From: Singulisphaera sp.
GTDB lineage: Bacteria > Planctomycetota > Planctomycetia > Isosphaerales > Isosphaeraceae
Direction: 5' to 3'
NCBI GenBank assembly: GCA_027451445.1
Contig: DAIDJG010000113.1
Coordinates: forward strand, 51,186-115,185
Length of the DNA: 64,000 nt
In this document: one piece after another, positions 34,816-44,209 of the stretch
Position numbering within the stretch: the first letter of the stretch is position 1
How the letters are laid out: every line of letters starts with the position of its first letter
Program-made: the position numbers and the translations under genes
The notes under the pieces: model-generated
Databases searched by the model: none
What the model saw: only the letters and a program-made list of their open reading frames with translations
What the model was told of the DNA's origin: nothing

Positions 34816-35997
34816 TCAGACGTTCGTCAAGAACTCGGGAGCCTGCGCAGGAGTTGAGGACGGTTCATACCACCGGCCCGCGACGCAGGTCGAAACGAGT
34901 TCAAAAGAACGCAGCGCGGGCACGTGGTGGAAGCGGACCAGGTTCGCTTGCGCTTGCGGTTTTAGGTCGGGTGTCGGTCGGCCGAGAAGGCGTGCGGGGT
35001 TACGTGTAACCGTGGCGATGGCTTCAGCGAGCGTCAGTTCACTCGCCTGGAGCAAGTTTGCGATCCCCACGTCGAGATCCTGGTTGGAACCTGCAAGATA
35101 AGGAGTGCCCGCGACGACGACCTTCCCGGATGGGTCTACCGCCCATTCGCCATAGCGGCCCGGCGGGAGGCCCGCGAGCGGGCTTGCGTCACTGACCAGG
35201 ATCAGCCGCTCTGGCCCTTTGGCCCGGGCGAGCACGCGTAACGTGGAGCGCTCGAGGTGGTGGCCGTCGGCGATGAGCGAAGCTGTGAGCTCATCGAGAG
35301 CGGCTTGCTCCCAGATGGGATTGGGATGGCGGGGCAAGGTCGCGACGATTCCATTGCCGAGATGGGTGCTCAGTCGGGCACCCGCGTCGACTGCCGCGCG
35401 CAGGGTTTCGGCGTCTGCGGCGGTGTGTCCGAGCGCAATGGTCACACCGGCGTCCGTTGCACGTCGGATGAACTCCAGCGCCCCGGGTCTCTCGGGAGCC
35501 AGAGTAATCAGAACCACGCGGCCACCGCTTGCTTCTTGCAACTGCAGGAACTCATCCCAATCCGGCCCGCGCACGGCAGACAGCGGGTGGGCCCCGCGGT
35601 ATCCGTCGAGCTCTGAGATCGACGGTCCCTCCAGATGAATCCCCACGACGAGTTCGTTCACATCGGGGAATGCGTCACACGCGGCGGCGATGGCGCTTAC
35701 GCCCTTGAGCATGCCTTCAGGCGACGCGGTGATCAGGGTCGGGCACAAACGCGCGGTGCCGAGCGAGCATTGAGCGCGAATGATGGCGGCGGCCTGCTCT
35801 CGGCTCAGAGCCGGGTCCGAAAATGAGATACCCCAGCGGCCGTTGAGTTGAATGTCCCAGAATGCAGGGGCGACCCATTCGTCGTCCGCAGTGACCTGCT
35901 CCGGCCCCTCCCCGGGAAGGATTCGAGCGATGTTGGTACCTTCGAGCTCGACACAAACCCATTCCCCGGTCTCGAAGTGGCGCGCGATCACGTTCAT
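34816..35997 (-). CDS. nagA: N-acetylglucosamine-6-phosphate deacetylase
   Basis: 393 residues, the usual length. Amidohydrolase motifs: WDIQLNGRWGISF near the start, VVGIHLEGPSIS (metal Glu), ALGHTAA and STHLGNG (metal His residues) and LVSDASPLAG (catalytic Asp). It converts GlcNAc-6-P to GlcN-6-P, linking amino-sugar recycling to glycolysis and wall precursors. The usual THLFNAM is changed to THLGNGI, so a related deacetylase specificity is possible. It sits 24 nt downstream of pyrG on the same strand, a likely two-gene unit. Confidence 0.88.
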   Translation of the reverse strand: MNVIARHFETGEWVCVELEGTNIARILPGEGPEQVTADDEWVAPAFWDIQLNGRWGISFSDPALSREQAAAIIRAQCSLGTARLCPTLITASPEGMLKGVSAIAAACDAFPDVNELVVGIHLEGPSISELDGYRGAHPLSAVRGPDWDEFLQLQEASGGRVVLITLAPERPGALEFIRRATDAGVTIALGHTAADAETLRAAVDAGARLSTHLGNGIVATLPRHPNPIWEQAALDELTASLIADGHHLERSTLRVLARAKGPERLILVSDASPLAGLPPGRYGEWAVDPSGKVVVAGTPYLAGSNQDLDVGIANLLQASELTLAEAIATVTRNPARLLGRPTPDLKPQAQANLVRFHHVPALRSFELVSTCVAGRWYEPSSTPAQAPEFLTNV

Positions 35998-36021
35998 GAA
36001 CGGTTCCCTCAGTAGCCCCGA

Positions 36022-37623
36022 TCAACGGCGCGCCAGTGCGGCGCCGATGAAATCGCGAAAGAGCGGGTGCGCCCCGGTCGGCTTCGACTTGAACTCAGGA
36101 TGGAACTGAACGGCGAGAAACCAGGGGTGACCGGTGAGTTCGACGATCTCGACGAGCGTGCCATCGGGGCTGACGCCGCTCGCCACAAAGCCCTGTTCCT
36201 CGAATTGTGCGCGATAGACGTCATTGAACTCGTATCGATGCCGGTGCCGTTCGCGAATCTGCTCTTTGCCGTAAGCCTTTCGCGCCAGGCTGTCCGGAGC
36301 AAGCAGGCACTCCCAGGAGCCCAGCCGCATCGTCCCGCCTCGCTGCTCGACCGCTTCCTGCTCCTCCATGAGTGAGATGACGGGGTAGGGCGTCTCGCGG
36401 TCGAACTCGGTGCTGTTCGCGCCTTCCATCCCCAGGACGTCCCTCGCGAATTCGACCACCGCGCATTGCATTCCCAGGCAGATCCCAAAGAACGGAATTT
36501 GCCGCGTCCTCGCATAGCGGATGGCTTCAATCTTGCCTTCGATTCCCCGCATTCCGAACCCGCCCGGCACGAGGATCCCATCGACCCCCGCCAGCAAGCT
36601 TGCCGCCGCGCCGTTGGTCACGTTCTCGGCTTCCACGCGATGGACAACGACCCTCGTTCGGTGCGCGATCCCCGCGTGATCGAGCGATTCGTAGACCGAC
36701 TTGTAGGCATCCCTGTGCTTCATGTACTTGCCGACCACGGCGATGCGCACCTCGTGGGCAGGATTCTTCACCCGGTCGACCAGATCGCGCCAGTCGCTGA
36801 TATCGAGCGAACCGGTCTTGAGGCCGAGCCGCTTCACCAGCATCTCGTCGAGTCCGTTGTTCACGAGGCTCAGCGGGACCTCGTAAATCGAGAACTCCTT
36901 GTCGCGCTCCTCGATAACCGCCTTCTTCTCAACGTTGCAGAAGAGGGCGATTTTCTCCTTTTCGTCGTTCGGGATGGGATGTTCGGTGCGGCAGATGAGG
37001 AGGTCGGGCTGGATACCAATCTGTCGCAGAGCGCTGACGGAGTGTTGCGTGGGCTTGGTCTTCAGTTCCGCCGCGGCCTTGAGGTAAGGAACGAGCGTCA
37101 GGTGAATAAACAGGCAGTTCTCGCGTCCCACGTCGAGCGCAAACTGGCGGATCGCCTCGAGGAACGGCAGGCTTTCGATGTCGCCGATGGTGCCGCCGAT
37201 CTCGGTGATCACGACGTCCACATCGTCGTTCACGAGCTTCAGTACGGCGGCCTTGATCTCATCGGTGACGTGGGGGATGACCTGAACGGTGCGCCCTTCG
37301 TAGTGGATCCCGGCGCGTTCTTTCTGAATCACGGACAGGTAGATCTGGCCCGTCGTGTAATTGCAGTCGCGCGTGAGCGGTGCCTGGGTGAAGCGCTCGT
37401 AGTGTCCCAGATCGAGGTCGGTCTCCGCGCCGTCGTCGAGGACATAGACCTCGCCGTGCTGGTACGGGCTCATCGTTCCGGGGTCGACGTTGATGTAGGG
37501 ATCGAACTTCTGGAGCCGGACCCGCAGGCCTCGGTGCTCCAGCAGCATCCCGATCGAGGCGCACGTGAGACCCTTACCGAGTGAGCTGACCACTCCCCCA
37601 GTTACGAAAATATGCTTCGCCAT
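36022..37623 (-). CDS. pyrG: CTP synthase
   Basis: 533 residues from ATG 37621-37623 ([20 protein letters not shown]); the open frame above it is not needed. The synthetase domain includes the P-loop [10 protein letters not shown], the Mg/UTP region [20 protein letters not shown] and [20 protein letters not shown]. The glutaminase domain has [16 protein letters not shown] (nucleophile Cys) and [11 protein letters not shown] (His/Glu of the triad). It converts UTP and glutamine to CTP. It is first in a likely pyrG-nagA unit with a promoter-like extended -10 at 37674. Confidence 0.97.
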   Translation of the reverse strand: MAKHIFVTGGVVSSLGKGLTCASIGMLLEHRGLRVRLQKFDPYINVDPGTMSPYQHGEVYVLDDGAETDLDLGHYERFTQAPLTRDCNYTTGQIYLSVIQKERAGIHYEGRTVQVIPHVTDEIKAAVLKLVNDDVDVVITEIGGTIGDIESLPFLEAIRQFALDVGRENCLFIHLTLVPYLKAAAELKTKPTQHSVSALRQIGIQPDLLICRTEHPIPNDEKEKIALFCNVEKKAVIEERDKEFSIYEVPLSLVNNGLDEMLVKRLGLKTGSLDISDWRDLVDRVKNPAHEVRIAVVGKYMKHRDAYKSVYESLDHAGIAHRTRVVVHRVEAENVTNGAAASLLAGVDGILVPGGFGMRGIEGKIEAIRYARTRQIPFFGICLGMQCAVVEFARDVLGMEGANSTEFDRETPYPVISLMEEQEAVEQRGGTMRLGSWECLLAPDSLARKAYGKEQIRERHRHRYEFNDVYRAQFEEQGFVASGVSPDGTLVEIVELTGHPWFLAVQFHPEFKSKPTGAHPLFRDFIGAALARR

Positions 37624-37673
37624 CGTTGTTTCCGCTGAACCCTCGACGCTCATCGCCCGGCCGCAAGGACCAC

Positions 37674-37682
37674 ACTATACCA
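37674..37682 (-). promoter_or_regulatory. Candidate extended -10 promoter of pyrG-nagA
   Basis: On the minus strand the sequence reads TG-G-TATAGT, an extended -10 about 50 nt before the pyrG ATG. No good -35 is seen, as is common with extended -10 sites. A stem-loop (AAGGACG/CGTCCTT, 37685-37704) lies just upstream of it. Confidence 0.4.
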
Positions 37683-37842
37683 TGAAGGACGAAGGCCCGT
37701 CCTTAGCGGTTCGGCGGTGACGGAAGGCGCAAAGGTTCGGTCGGACATCCTGCGCAAGAATTGAGGCGACATCTCTGCGAAGATCCGCGCGCGTCAAATC
37801 TGCCCTGGGTCCGAACACGTCCGTAGAAGCGTCGCTTGCGAC

Positions 37843-38442
37843 TTATTTGGAAGCCGTGCCGGCGGCTTGCTTCACTTTCGGATCGCCGTGTGTGTCATCG
37901 GGCTTCTTCGATCCGCTGTTCGCCTTCGCCAGGAGGGTCTCCTGGACCTGGTGGCGCAGCATTTCATTGGGGTCCACATAGAGCTTCGGCCCAACCGACG
38001 AAACGGCCGCGAATTGCCCGGTCGGTCCGGCCGCTCCCGGCGCCTTGCGTTTGTAGATGATGCGACACTCGCGGATGTGGGTCATGTCCTTCTCTTCGAA
38101 CGAAGCGGCTCGCTCGACCTTTCCCAATCGAACCATCTGGTTGAGCGAGGTGAGGTAGGGGGCCGTTTCGATGTCGGTCTTCCGCCCCACGTCGATGGTG
38201 CGCTGGCCCTCGTCGACCTCTTCCGCTCGAACAATCTCGTACCCCTCCGGGAAATGCCGCATCATGAGCTCGTCGGCCTCGCCGCGGAAGTTAAGCTTCG
38301 TAAAGTAGGTGTTCGCGGGGATCGCGACAACGCCGAACTCATTGTCCTGATAGACGTAGCGTGCAACAGGGGGGGTGGCACACCCGGCGACGGCAAGCCA
38401 GACCAGGCCGACGCAGGACGCCTTGATTTCGCTCCGCCTCAA
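37843..38442 (-). CDS. Putative lipoprotein, unknown function
   Basis: 199 residues. The start is a TTG (38440-38442), chosen because AGGAGAG lies a few nt upstream and no better ATG exists. The N-terminus (SEIKASCVGLVWLAVAGC) has a lipobox-like LAVAGC, so it is probably anchored to a membrane by lipid. The body includes YVYQDNEFGVVAIPANTYF and MMRHFPEGYEIVRAEEVDEG; the last 30 residues are charged and probably disordered. No known domain. Read leftwards, about 220 nt upstream of the pyrG start. Confidence 0.7.
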   Translation of the reverse strand: MRRSEIKASCVGLVWLAVAGCATPPVARYVYQDNEFGVVAIPANTYFTKLNFRGEADELMMRHFPEGYEIVRAEEVDEGQRTIDVGRKTDIETAPYLTSLNQMVRLGKVERAASFEEKDMTHIRECRIIYKRKAPGAAGPTGQFAAVSSVGPKLYVDPNEMLRHQVQETLLAKANSGSKKPDDTHGDPKVKQAAGTASK

Positions 38443-38837
38443 ACGGCTCTCCTTGCCCTAAAAACGAGAGCGCGACGACCAAAATGCGGCCGCCGCCGGG
38501 ATCGTGATGGGAAATGACCCGCTCGGCGCTCTCGAGAGATATGTCAGGGCGGCGATCTGTATAAGCGGACGACACACGCGTGTCAACCTCGGTTTCTCGG
38601 ACTTCGTGAACACCTGCGGCGCTGCAAGCACCGAGTCAGATCCAGATTAGTAAGGTGGTGGATTTGAGCTTGCTCAAGTTCGCTCCGAAGGAATAATCAC
38701 GGGCGGTACGTCCAGTCGGGACGATTCCCCAGGTCGGACGGCGACCGTGGACCTCACGGTCCGCGAGAGGACTGCGTGAGGCCTACGAGCGTTGACCGCT
38801 CGCCTTATAGCTTGCGTCCTCAGGAGGAGGTTTCTCA
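38443..38837. other. Divergent intergenic region, nothing further recognised
   Basis: About 395 nt between the lipoprotein gene (leftwards) and a small membrane-tail protein (rightwards). No clear promoter pair, terminator or RNA gene could be fixed. Confidence 0.5.
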
Positions 38838-39170
38838 ATGGCGACTGCGCAGGACATCCGGTCGAAGCTGGAATCGCTTACCACCGAAGAATTTGATGCG
38901 TTTGACAACCAGTTCCCGTTCGACGGTCAGTTACGATCGCCGGCAGGCTATGAGCGGTTGTTTTACGACCAGCCACAGTTGGAGCCTGCGTTTTGCCGGA
39001 TGCTCGGACTCCCCTCAGAAAGTGAGAAGGTCACGCAAGCAACCATCGACTCCGCAGCGGCGGCGAAACTCAGCGCGCGGGCCTCGATCGATTCGGCACG
39101 CTGGGCAAGGGTCGCAGGTCTGTGCTCGCTGGCTGCCCTGGCCGTCTCGGTGGCAGCGCTCTTCCGGTAA
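38838..39170 (+). CDS. Small protein with C-terminal membrane tail, unknown function
   Basis: 110 residues. A very strong AGGAGGAGG lies 6-8 nt before ATG 38838, which supports real translation. The first half is acidic and helical (SKLESLTTEEFDAFDNQFPF). The last 24 residues form a single hydrophobic tail (ARVAGLCSLAALAVSVAALF), a possible tail anchor. A longer frame in another register overlaps it but lacks this ribosome site. Function unknown. Confidence 0.65.
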   Translation: MATAQDIRSKLESLTTEEFDAFDNQFPFDGQLRSPAGYERLFYDQPQLEPAFCRMLGLPSESEKVTQATIDSAAAAKLSARASIDSARWARVAGLCSLAALAVSVAALFR

Positions 39171-39316
39171 TCGCGATAAACGGGGCAAATTGCCCACGAC
39201 TTTAAGTTGTACCCAGCGTAGGAACACCACAGCGCCTGCTTGTTCCGGTGCTGAATCGCCGATTAGAATGAACACGGTCGAGTTTCTGACTCTTCCGACC
39301 GTGGGAGCCGTCCGCG

Positions 39317-40474
39317 ATGCCTCCGATTACACTGAACCGCCGCCGTTTTCTCGGCTGCTCCGCCGCGGCGAGCCTGGCTCTTTCCCAGGGCCGTGTCGGT
39401 GAAGCTAACGGGGACAAGGGCCCCGTACGGCTCGCGGTGATCGGACTCGGAACACGGGGTACGACGCTGCTGCGAACGCTCCTCGAACTCCCCCAGGCCC
39501 AGGTTATCGCGGTTTGCGACTCGGAGACACGGCATCGCGAGCGGGCGATTGGAATTGTCGAGCGAGCCAAGGCAACGCGAGTCGCCGGGCTGGAGCGGCC
39601 CGAACAGGTGCTCGAGCGCGAGGATATCGACGGTGTGGTCGTCGCGCTTCCGTGCGATCTCCACGCGCCGGTCTATTGCGGCGCCCTCAAGGCGGGCAAG
39701 CACGTCTACGCGGAAAAACCCTTGGCCCTCACCGTGGACGAGTGCCGGGCGGTCCAGGCGGAAGCAGAACGAACGCCCGAACTCATTTTCCACATAGGAT
39801 TTCAGCGCCGATCGAACCCTCGCTATCGCGAAGGTGTGGAGCTCATCCGACAAGGCGACCTGGGCAAGCTGATCTTTGGCTCCGCGGCCTGGGTCAGCAG
39901 CAACGGGCCGATGAATGGGCATGACGACTGGTTGGCGAGGCGTGCGCGGTCGGGCGACTGGATGGTGGAGCAAGCGGTGCACGTCTGGGACGTGTTCCAC
40001 TGGATCGCGGGCGGGCCGCCGGTTCGCGCGTTTGGTCAAGGGAATCGCGAACTGTTCACAGGACTACAGCCGACGCGCGATGTGACCGATCATTACTCCG
40101 TCCAGCTCTTCTGGGCGAGCGGGTTTCACGTGTCGTTCCTGCACAGTTGGGTTGCGCCGGCTGACGACCGTTTTACGGGCGTGACGCTGCAGGTCATGGG
40201 TGAAGGTGGCGGCTTCGATTTCGGTTCCGGAGCACTAACGTTCCGTGACAAGGCGCGCGCCCGCCAAACGCTCCAGCCCGGTGCTCAGCCGGACACGCGC
40301 TTCGCGCTCCAGGCCTTCGTCGATGCGATTCAAGCGGAGAGCCCGGTGGCTCCGCCGCTCAGCCTCGTCGAAGCGCGGGACGCTACGCTGACAGGACTGC
40401 TTGTCCGGAAGGCCGTCGACGAGCGACGGATCGTCACGATGGAAGAGATTTGCGCAGAGGTGTCGTCTGCCTGA
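39317..40474 (+). CDS. Tat-exported Gfo/Idh/MocA oxidoreductase (second copy)
   Basis: 385 residues. The twin-arginine signal is NRRRFLGCSAAASLAL. The Rossmann start LAVIGLGTRGTTLL is followed by DIDGVVVALPCDLHAPVYCG, the EKP motif (VYAEKPLALT) and the C-terminal domain with DWMVEQAVHVWDVFHWIAGG. It differs from the 33263 protein in length and motifs, so it is a separate subfamily. A periplasmic sugar or cyclitol dehydrogenase is the likely role; substrate unknown. It stands alone, about 145 nt after the small protein gene. Confidence 0.92.
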   Translation: MPPITLNRRRFLGCSAAASLALSQGRVGEANGDKGPVRLAVIGLGTRGTTLLRTLLELPQAQVIAVCDSETRHRERAIGIVERAKATRVAGLERPEQVLEREDIDGVVVALPCDLHAPVYCGALKAGKHVYAEKPLALTVDECRAVQAEAERTPELIFHIGFQRRSNPRYREGVELIRQGDLGKLIFGSAAWVSSNGPMNGHDDWLARRARSGDWMVEQAVHVWDVFHWIAGGPPVRAFGQGNRELFTGLQPTRDVTDHYSVQLFWASGFHVSFLHSWVAPADDRFTGVTLQVMGEGGGFDFGSGALTFRDKARARQTLQPGAQPDTRFALQAFVDAIQAESPVAPPLSLVEARDATLTGLLVRKAVDERRIVTMEEICAEVSSA

Positions 40475-40645
40475 CGTGGAGCAGGAAACTGGAGGCGCCC
40501 TTGACCCTTGGACGCGATCGCGTCACGATTCGGTAGGTAGAAGCGCATAGGCTTACCTCGTGTCTCCACACCGAACCCGCGGCGACGAAAGCCGCACCGC
40601 CGCAGACGCCCAATGTCCCCATTCGGTCTTCAGGGAGGAATACCG

Positions 40646-40909
40646 ATGACCTTCGAGCAATGCCACGCCACGCTTGTTTCCATCCGTCGCCAGCAGGGCA
40701 CATCCCGGCCCAGCGTGCGTGTTGATTACGCGGGTACAGTGATCCGCGGCCGCCTCGCTCGCACGGATTGTGATCCTGGGAGCCGGCATGATCAGTCGTC
40801 CCCCTACGGGTTGCTCGTGCTCGAGAATCTCGGTCTGAGCCGTTTCCCCGAGACGATCCTTCAAATCGCCGACATCCCCGAAGGGGGACTGAAGCCGCTC
40901 GAAGATTGA
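40646..40909 (+). CDS. Small conserved-looking protein, unknown function
   Basis: 87 residues from ATG 40646, with GGGAGGA about 7 nt upstream. The composition is normal and the protein soluble: MTFEQCHATLVSIRRQQG, then VRVDYAGTVIRGRLARTDCD and YGLLVLENLGLSRFPETILQ. No domain recognised. It converges with ygfZ, whose stop is 9 nt away. Confidence 0.6.
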   Translation: MTFEQCHATLVSIRRQQGTSRPSVRVDYAGTVIRGRLARTDCDPGSRHDQSSPYGLLVLENLGLSRFPETILQIADIPEGGLKPLED

Positions 40910-40918
40910 CTCGTTCCT

Positions 40919-41917
40919 TCAGCGTGGCAGCATCGGAAGGTCCACCACATCACCCGTGGTGGTACCTTCCGGAAGCGCAACCTGGACCGTCGTGCCCGCT
41001 CGCGCCTGCACGACGCGGATCATCACCAGCGCGATCGGGCTGTTCCACCCGGGCGAGAACGCTGACGACGTCACGCTTCCCACCAACTTCCCTTCCGACT
41101 CCAACGGAGTCCCCGGCGCTGGGACCGTCAAGCCGTTGATCCGCAATCCCTTGAGAACCTTGTTAACGTGCCCCAGCGCGTCGAGCCGGGCCACCGTCTC
41201 CTGACCGAGGTAGCAACCTTTCACGAAGCTGATGGCGCGTGCGTCGCGGTCGAGTTCCTGGGGCAGGTTGTCCGCTAACACGTCCTTTCCGAATGCCGGC
41301 GTGCCCGCTTCGATCCGAAGCGTCTCAAACTGTTCGGCATCGAGTTCCGCCAGCCCCATCGGGAGCCCTTGCGAGCGGATCCCGTCCAAGACGGTGTTCC
41401 CGTCCGCCCGAGCAAAGATGACCGTTAGGCCAGGACGCCCCGTGGGTGACTCGCGGACGATCCGGACGTCGCAATTCGCGATTCGTGACGTAGCGTGGTC
41501 CAGCTCCTTTTCCGAAGGGACCGATCCTCCGCAGCGCAAAACGAGTTCCTCGGCCTGCGGTCCGACAAGATGATACTCGGATGTGGAATCGCTAATATCG
41601 TCGAGCTCCACCTCGTCAAACACGCCGTACTTTCGAAGGTGGGGCAAGACGTGCTCCAAGCCGCCGGGAGCCGTTCGCAAGAGGATTCGATCGTCACTCG
41701 CCAACAACGTGACGAACCCCAACGTCTTGCCTTGAGGGCTCGTCACGAACGCTTCGCAACCGGCGCCAACGGCCAGGCGTTTCACATCGTTTGTCGTCAG
41801 GTTATGCAGAAACTTGGCGCGATCCGGCCCTTTAACTTCCAGTCGGGCGGCGTGGGACCTGTCGTGGAGTGCAACCGCGGCCGTGGCGGCGTCATAGCCG
41901 GAGTCGGAATGGCTCAT
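40919..41917 (-). CDS. ygfZ: YgfZ-type folate-binding protein for iron-sulfur cluster assembly
   Basis: 332 residues from ATG 41915-41917; the upstream extension lacks homology. It has the GcvT-like fold of YgfZ: LHDRSHAARLEVKGPDRAKF, FLHNLTTNDVKRL and the diagnostic KGCYLGQE motif. The family helps assemble certain Fe-S proteins, probably through tetrahydrofolate. It lies 17 nt downstream of the LarA-like gene on the same strand. Confidence 0.9.
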   Translation of the reverse strand: MSHSDSGYDAATAAVALHDRSHAARLEVKGPDRAKFLHNLTTNDVKRLAVGAGCEAFVTSPQGKTLGFVTLLASDDRILLRTAPGGLEHVLPHLRKYGVFDEVELDDISDSTSEYHLVGPQAEELVLRCGGSVPSEKELDHATSRIANCDVRIVRESPTGRPGLTVIFARADGNTVLDGIRSQGLPMGLAELDAEQFETLRIEAGTPAFGKDVLADNLPQELDRDARAISFVKGCYLGQETVARLDALGHVNKVLKGLRINGLTVPAPGTPLESEGKLVGSVTSSAFSPGWNSPIALVMIRVVQARAGTTVQVALPEGTTTGDVVDLPMLPR

Positions 41918-41934
41918 TAGCGGGAATCCTCGAT

Positions 41935-43134
41935 TCAGTCTGCGGCGGACGCTCGTGTCCGTTCCGCATGGCTCAGAACGACGCACGAGTGGCTGGCCGC
42001 CACGAGTCGGCGTGCTTCCTCGGGCCGCGAAAGCGCGATCATTGCAAGCTCCTCCACCTCGTCGGAGTCCAGCGCACTAAGGAGGTACACGTCGGCCCAC
42101 GCAAGCGCCTTTGCAATGCGGAGCGCGACGGGGTAGTCCGAATCCCGTTCATGCCCGCGTAAGGCCGCCAGCCGCGATTGAGGATCGTCCTTTCCGAGCA
42201 ATCGGCCGACCGCGGGACCGAACGTTCCCTCGGTCCGGGAGAGAACAACGATCTTGCCACCACGCTGGACGAGGTTTTCCGCGGTTGCCAGACCGTCCGC
42301 GAGATCCTCAATCGTCGCAGGTGCATTCGGCTGGCCGATGCCAGCCACCACGAGGTCCGCACGGTCGCTGGCCTCGAACGACCAGAGCCGGTCGAGCGCC
42401 TTGATCGCGTCGCCTCGCACGGTGGTCTCCAGGCCCGCGAAGAACTCCAGGATCCCTTTCCCACCGGGAATCATGCCGAGATGAAACTGACTTCCCAGGA
42501 GCCAGCTTACCTCGCTCGACGCCAGGAGCGCGGACGAGGGGCGTTCGGGGGTTGGTCTGCCCTCGGTCTGCAAACGAAACGATCGGCGGGTTTCGGTATC
42601 ACTAAGCCCCGGGAATAAGACGCTCCAGGGGCCGCGATAGCCCAGGACGGGATCATAGCCGATGCCACCGACGGGTAGTACGAAGTCGGCATCCGTGACA
42701 CGACGGTTCAGATAGACCCGGAGTCCTTCTTTCGTCGTCGCGAGGTAAGCAAGCTGCTCGCGGTCTTCCGGGTCATGCTGGACAGACTCCACGCCGGCAG
42801 GCAGGCCCTCTCGCGGAATGGCGCTCGAATCGGAAGGCCAAAGGACGGTGATGGAGTCGGGCTCGACTCCGGCCTCGTTGAGGATTCGGCAGGCGGTTGC
42901 AAGGACAAACTGAACCTGCGGGATCCCAGGATCCGCGGCGATCGTGACCCGGTCACCGGGAACGACCGCACTGCGCAGAGGAGGGTACTCGCGAGGCCGT
43001 TCGAGGGCATCGAGAAGCGACGATTGGACGTTTTCCAGACAAGGTGCTGACGGTCCCTGCCAGTGAGCAACCAGACGTTCTTCCGGAACGTCCAACTCGA
43101 GGCGATCATTTCCAAATGCGACCTCAACGCGCAT
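41935..43134 (-). CDS. LarA-like (DUF2088) protein lacking the nickel-cofactor lysine
   Basis: 399 residues with the LarA fold: VPGDRVTIAADPGIPQVQF, HDPEDREQLAYLATTKEGLR and VYLNRRVTDADFVLPVGGIG. In true lactate racemase the loop after that has a His and the Lys that tethers the nickel-pincer nucleotide (HYFAGFSGGRKAIVPG-like). Here it reads YDPVLGYRGPWSVLFPG, so both are gone, and the later metal His is not seen in TETRRSFRL. It is therefore unlikely to be a nickel racemase. It lies upstream of ygfZ. Function unknown. Confidence 0.8.
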   Translation of the reverse strand: MRVEVAFGNDRLELDVPEERLVAHWQGPSAPCLENVQSSLLDALERPREYPPLRSAVVPGDRVTIAADPGIPQVQFVLATACRILNEAGVEPDSITVLWPSDSSAIPREGLPAGVESVQHDPEDREQLAYLATTKEGLRVYLNRRVTDADFVLPVGGIGYDPVLGYRGPWSVLFPGLSDTETRRSFRLQTEGRPTPERPSSALLASSEVSWLLGSQFHLGMIPGGKGILEFFAGLETTVRGDAIKALDRLWSFEASDRADLVVAGIGQPNAPATIEDLADGLATAENLVQRGGKIVVLSRTEGTFGPAVGRLLGKDDPQSRLAALRGHERDSDYPVALRIAKALAWADVYLLSALDSDEVEELAMIALSRPEEARRLVAASHSCVVLSHAERTRASAAD

Positions 43135-43509
43135 AAAGATCCTTGCCTGGCAGGACAGACGTTGTTCCCTTCGGACGGCTTACAAGGCGTAAGCCATGAT
43201 AGAACCCAGTGAGGACCGCGGTCAAGCAAGGCGGTCGTAATGCTACAATCATATTACTGAGTCTATCCAATCGAGTGGCCTCGATGAATTGACGCGCCGT
43301 TTTGATGGCGTGGCGAGTTTCCGTGTGCAAGCCGGCGCCCCGATGAACAAGGCGCGGTGGCGGGTGGAGCGACCGAGAATTTCGACCGTCGGGTAACGTC
43401 TTTCGTGATTTCCCCCATCGATTTCGGAGGATTGCCCCGATAAGATTGGGAGAACCACTCTCCTTATCTCGCGGAACCATGTCCGCACCCCGTGCGTCTA
43501 AGGTCTACG
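43135..43509. other. Divergent intergenic region with a short stem-loop
   Basis: About 375 nt between the LarA-like gene (leftwards) and the second ECF sigma gene (rightwards). It holds the dyad GGCTTAC-AAGGC-GTAAGCC (43177-43195) and an extended -10-like TGCTACAAT (43241-43249) on the + strand. No gene supported. Confidence 0.5.
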
Positions 43510-44145
43510 ATGTTCGGCTGTCACGAAGACAAATGCCTCATCGACGCTTGCCGCGCAGGTCACACGGAGGCGTTTGGCGTCCTGGTAAGTCGTTACCAGG
43601 ACCGCCTTTACCCCACCGTCCTGCGGCTGGCGGGCTGCGCCGAGGACGCCCAGGATTTGATGCAGGAAGTGTTTCTCAAGGCGTTTCAGAAGCTGGATCG
43701 GTTTCACGAAGAAAGTTCGTTTTACACCTGGATCTACCGAATCGCGGTCAATCTGACGCTGAGTGGCCATCGCCGACGACGGACGGTGACGCGGTGGCGG
43801 CAGGAAGCACAGATCTCCGCGCTCGACGCTGCGGGCGACGCGCACGAGAGTGATCCTTCGATACCTTTGGAGCGAGCGGAACGGGACCGCATGATTCAAA
43901 ACGCTCTCAACACTCTGGCCCCTGACCAGCGAGCCGTTGTGGTGATGAAAGAGTTCGACGGGCTACGCTATGAGGAGATAGGGACGATCCTGGGCATCCC
44001 TGTCGGCACAGTGCGCAGCCGACTGCACCGGGCGCGTTGTGAGCTCCGTGACAAGCTTCGCGGACTGGTCGAATCGGAAATGTCGGCGGGGCACCCCTCG
44101 GAAAAGAGCGCCGTGGGCGCCTGGCGGGATGTCGAAAACCCCTAA
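43510..44145 (+). CDS. ECF sigma factor (SigW/RpoE-like)
   Basis: 211 residues from ATG 43510 (AAGG about 10 nt upstream; an earlier GTG at 43492 is possible). Region 2: DACRAGHTEAFGVLVSRYQD, DAQDLMQEVFLKAFQKLDRF, YTWIYRIAVNLTLS. Region 4: LNTLAPDQRAVVVMKEFDGL, RYEEIGTILGIPVGTVRSRL, HRARCELRDKLRG. It initiates transcription of an extracytoplasmic stress regulon. It is followed by a membrane anti-sigma-like protein at 44210. Confidence 0.95.
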   Translation: MFGCHEDKCLIDACRAGHTEAFGVLVSRYQDRLYPTVLRLAGCAEDAQDLMQEVFLKAFQKLDRFHEESSFYTWIYRIAVNLTLSGHRRRRTVTRWRQEAQISALDAAGDAHESDPSIPLERAERDRMIQNALNTLAPDQRAVVVMKEFDGLRYEEIGTILGIPVGTVRSRLHRARCELRDKLRGLVESEMSAGHPSEKSAVGAWRDVENP

Positions 44146-44209
44146 CGATGAGTGCTCGGTAGGCAAGACGCTCGGATCACTCACCGATTTTTGAAACCCA
44201 AGAGACGCC

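Noticed and set aside
38776-39402. 208-residue + strand frame overlapping the small tail-anchored protein
   Set aside because: A different register from the frame with the strong AGGAGGAGG; Arg/Ser/Thr-rich shadow that crosses into the next gene.
41935-43134. Nickel-dependent lactate racemase working with lutABC
   Set aside because: Cofactor Lys and nearby His are missing and the genes are 10 kb apart on opposite strands; no larB/C/E genes are in the window.
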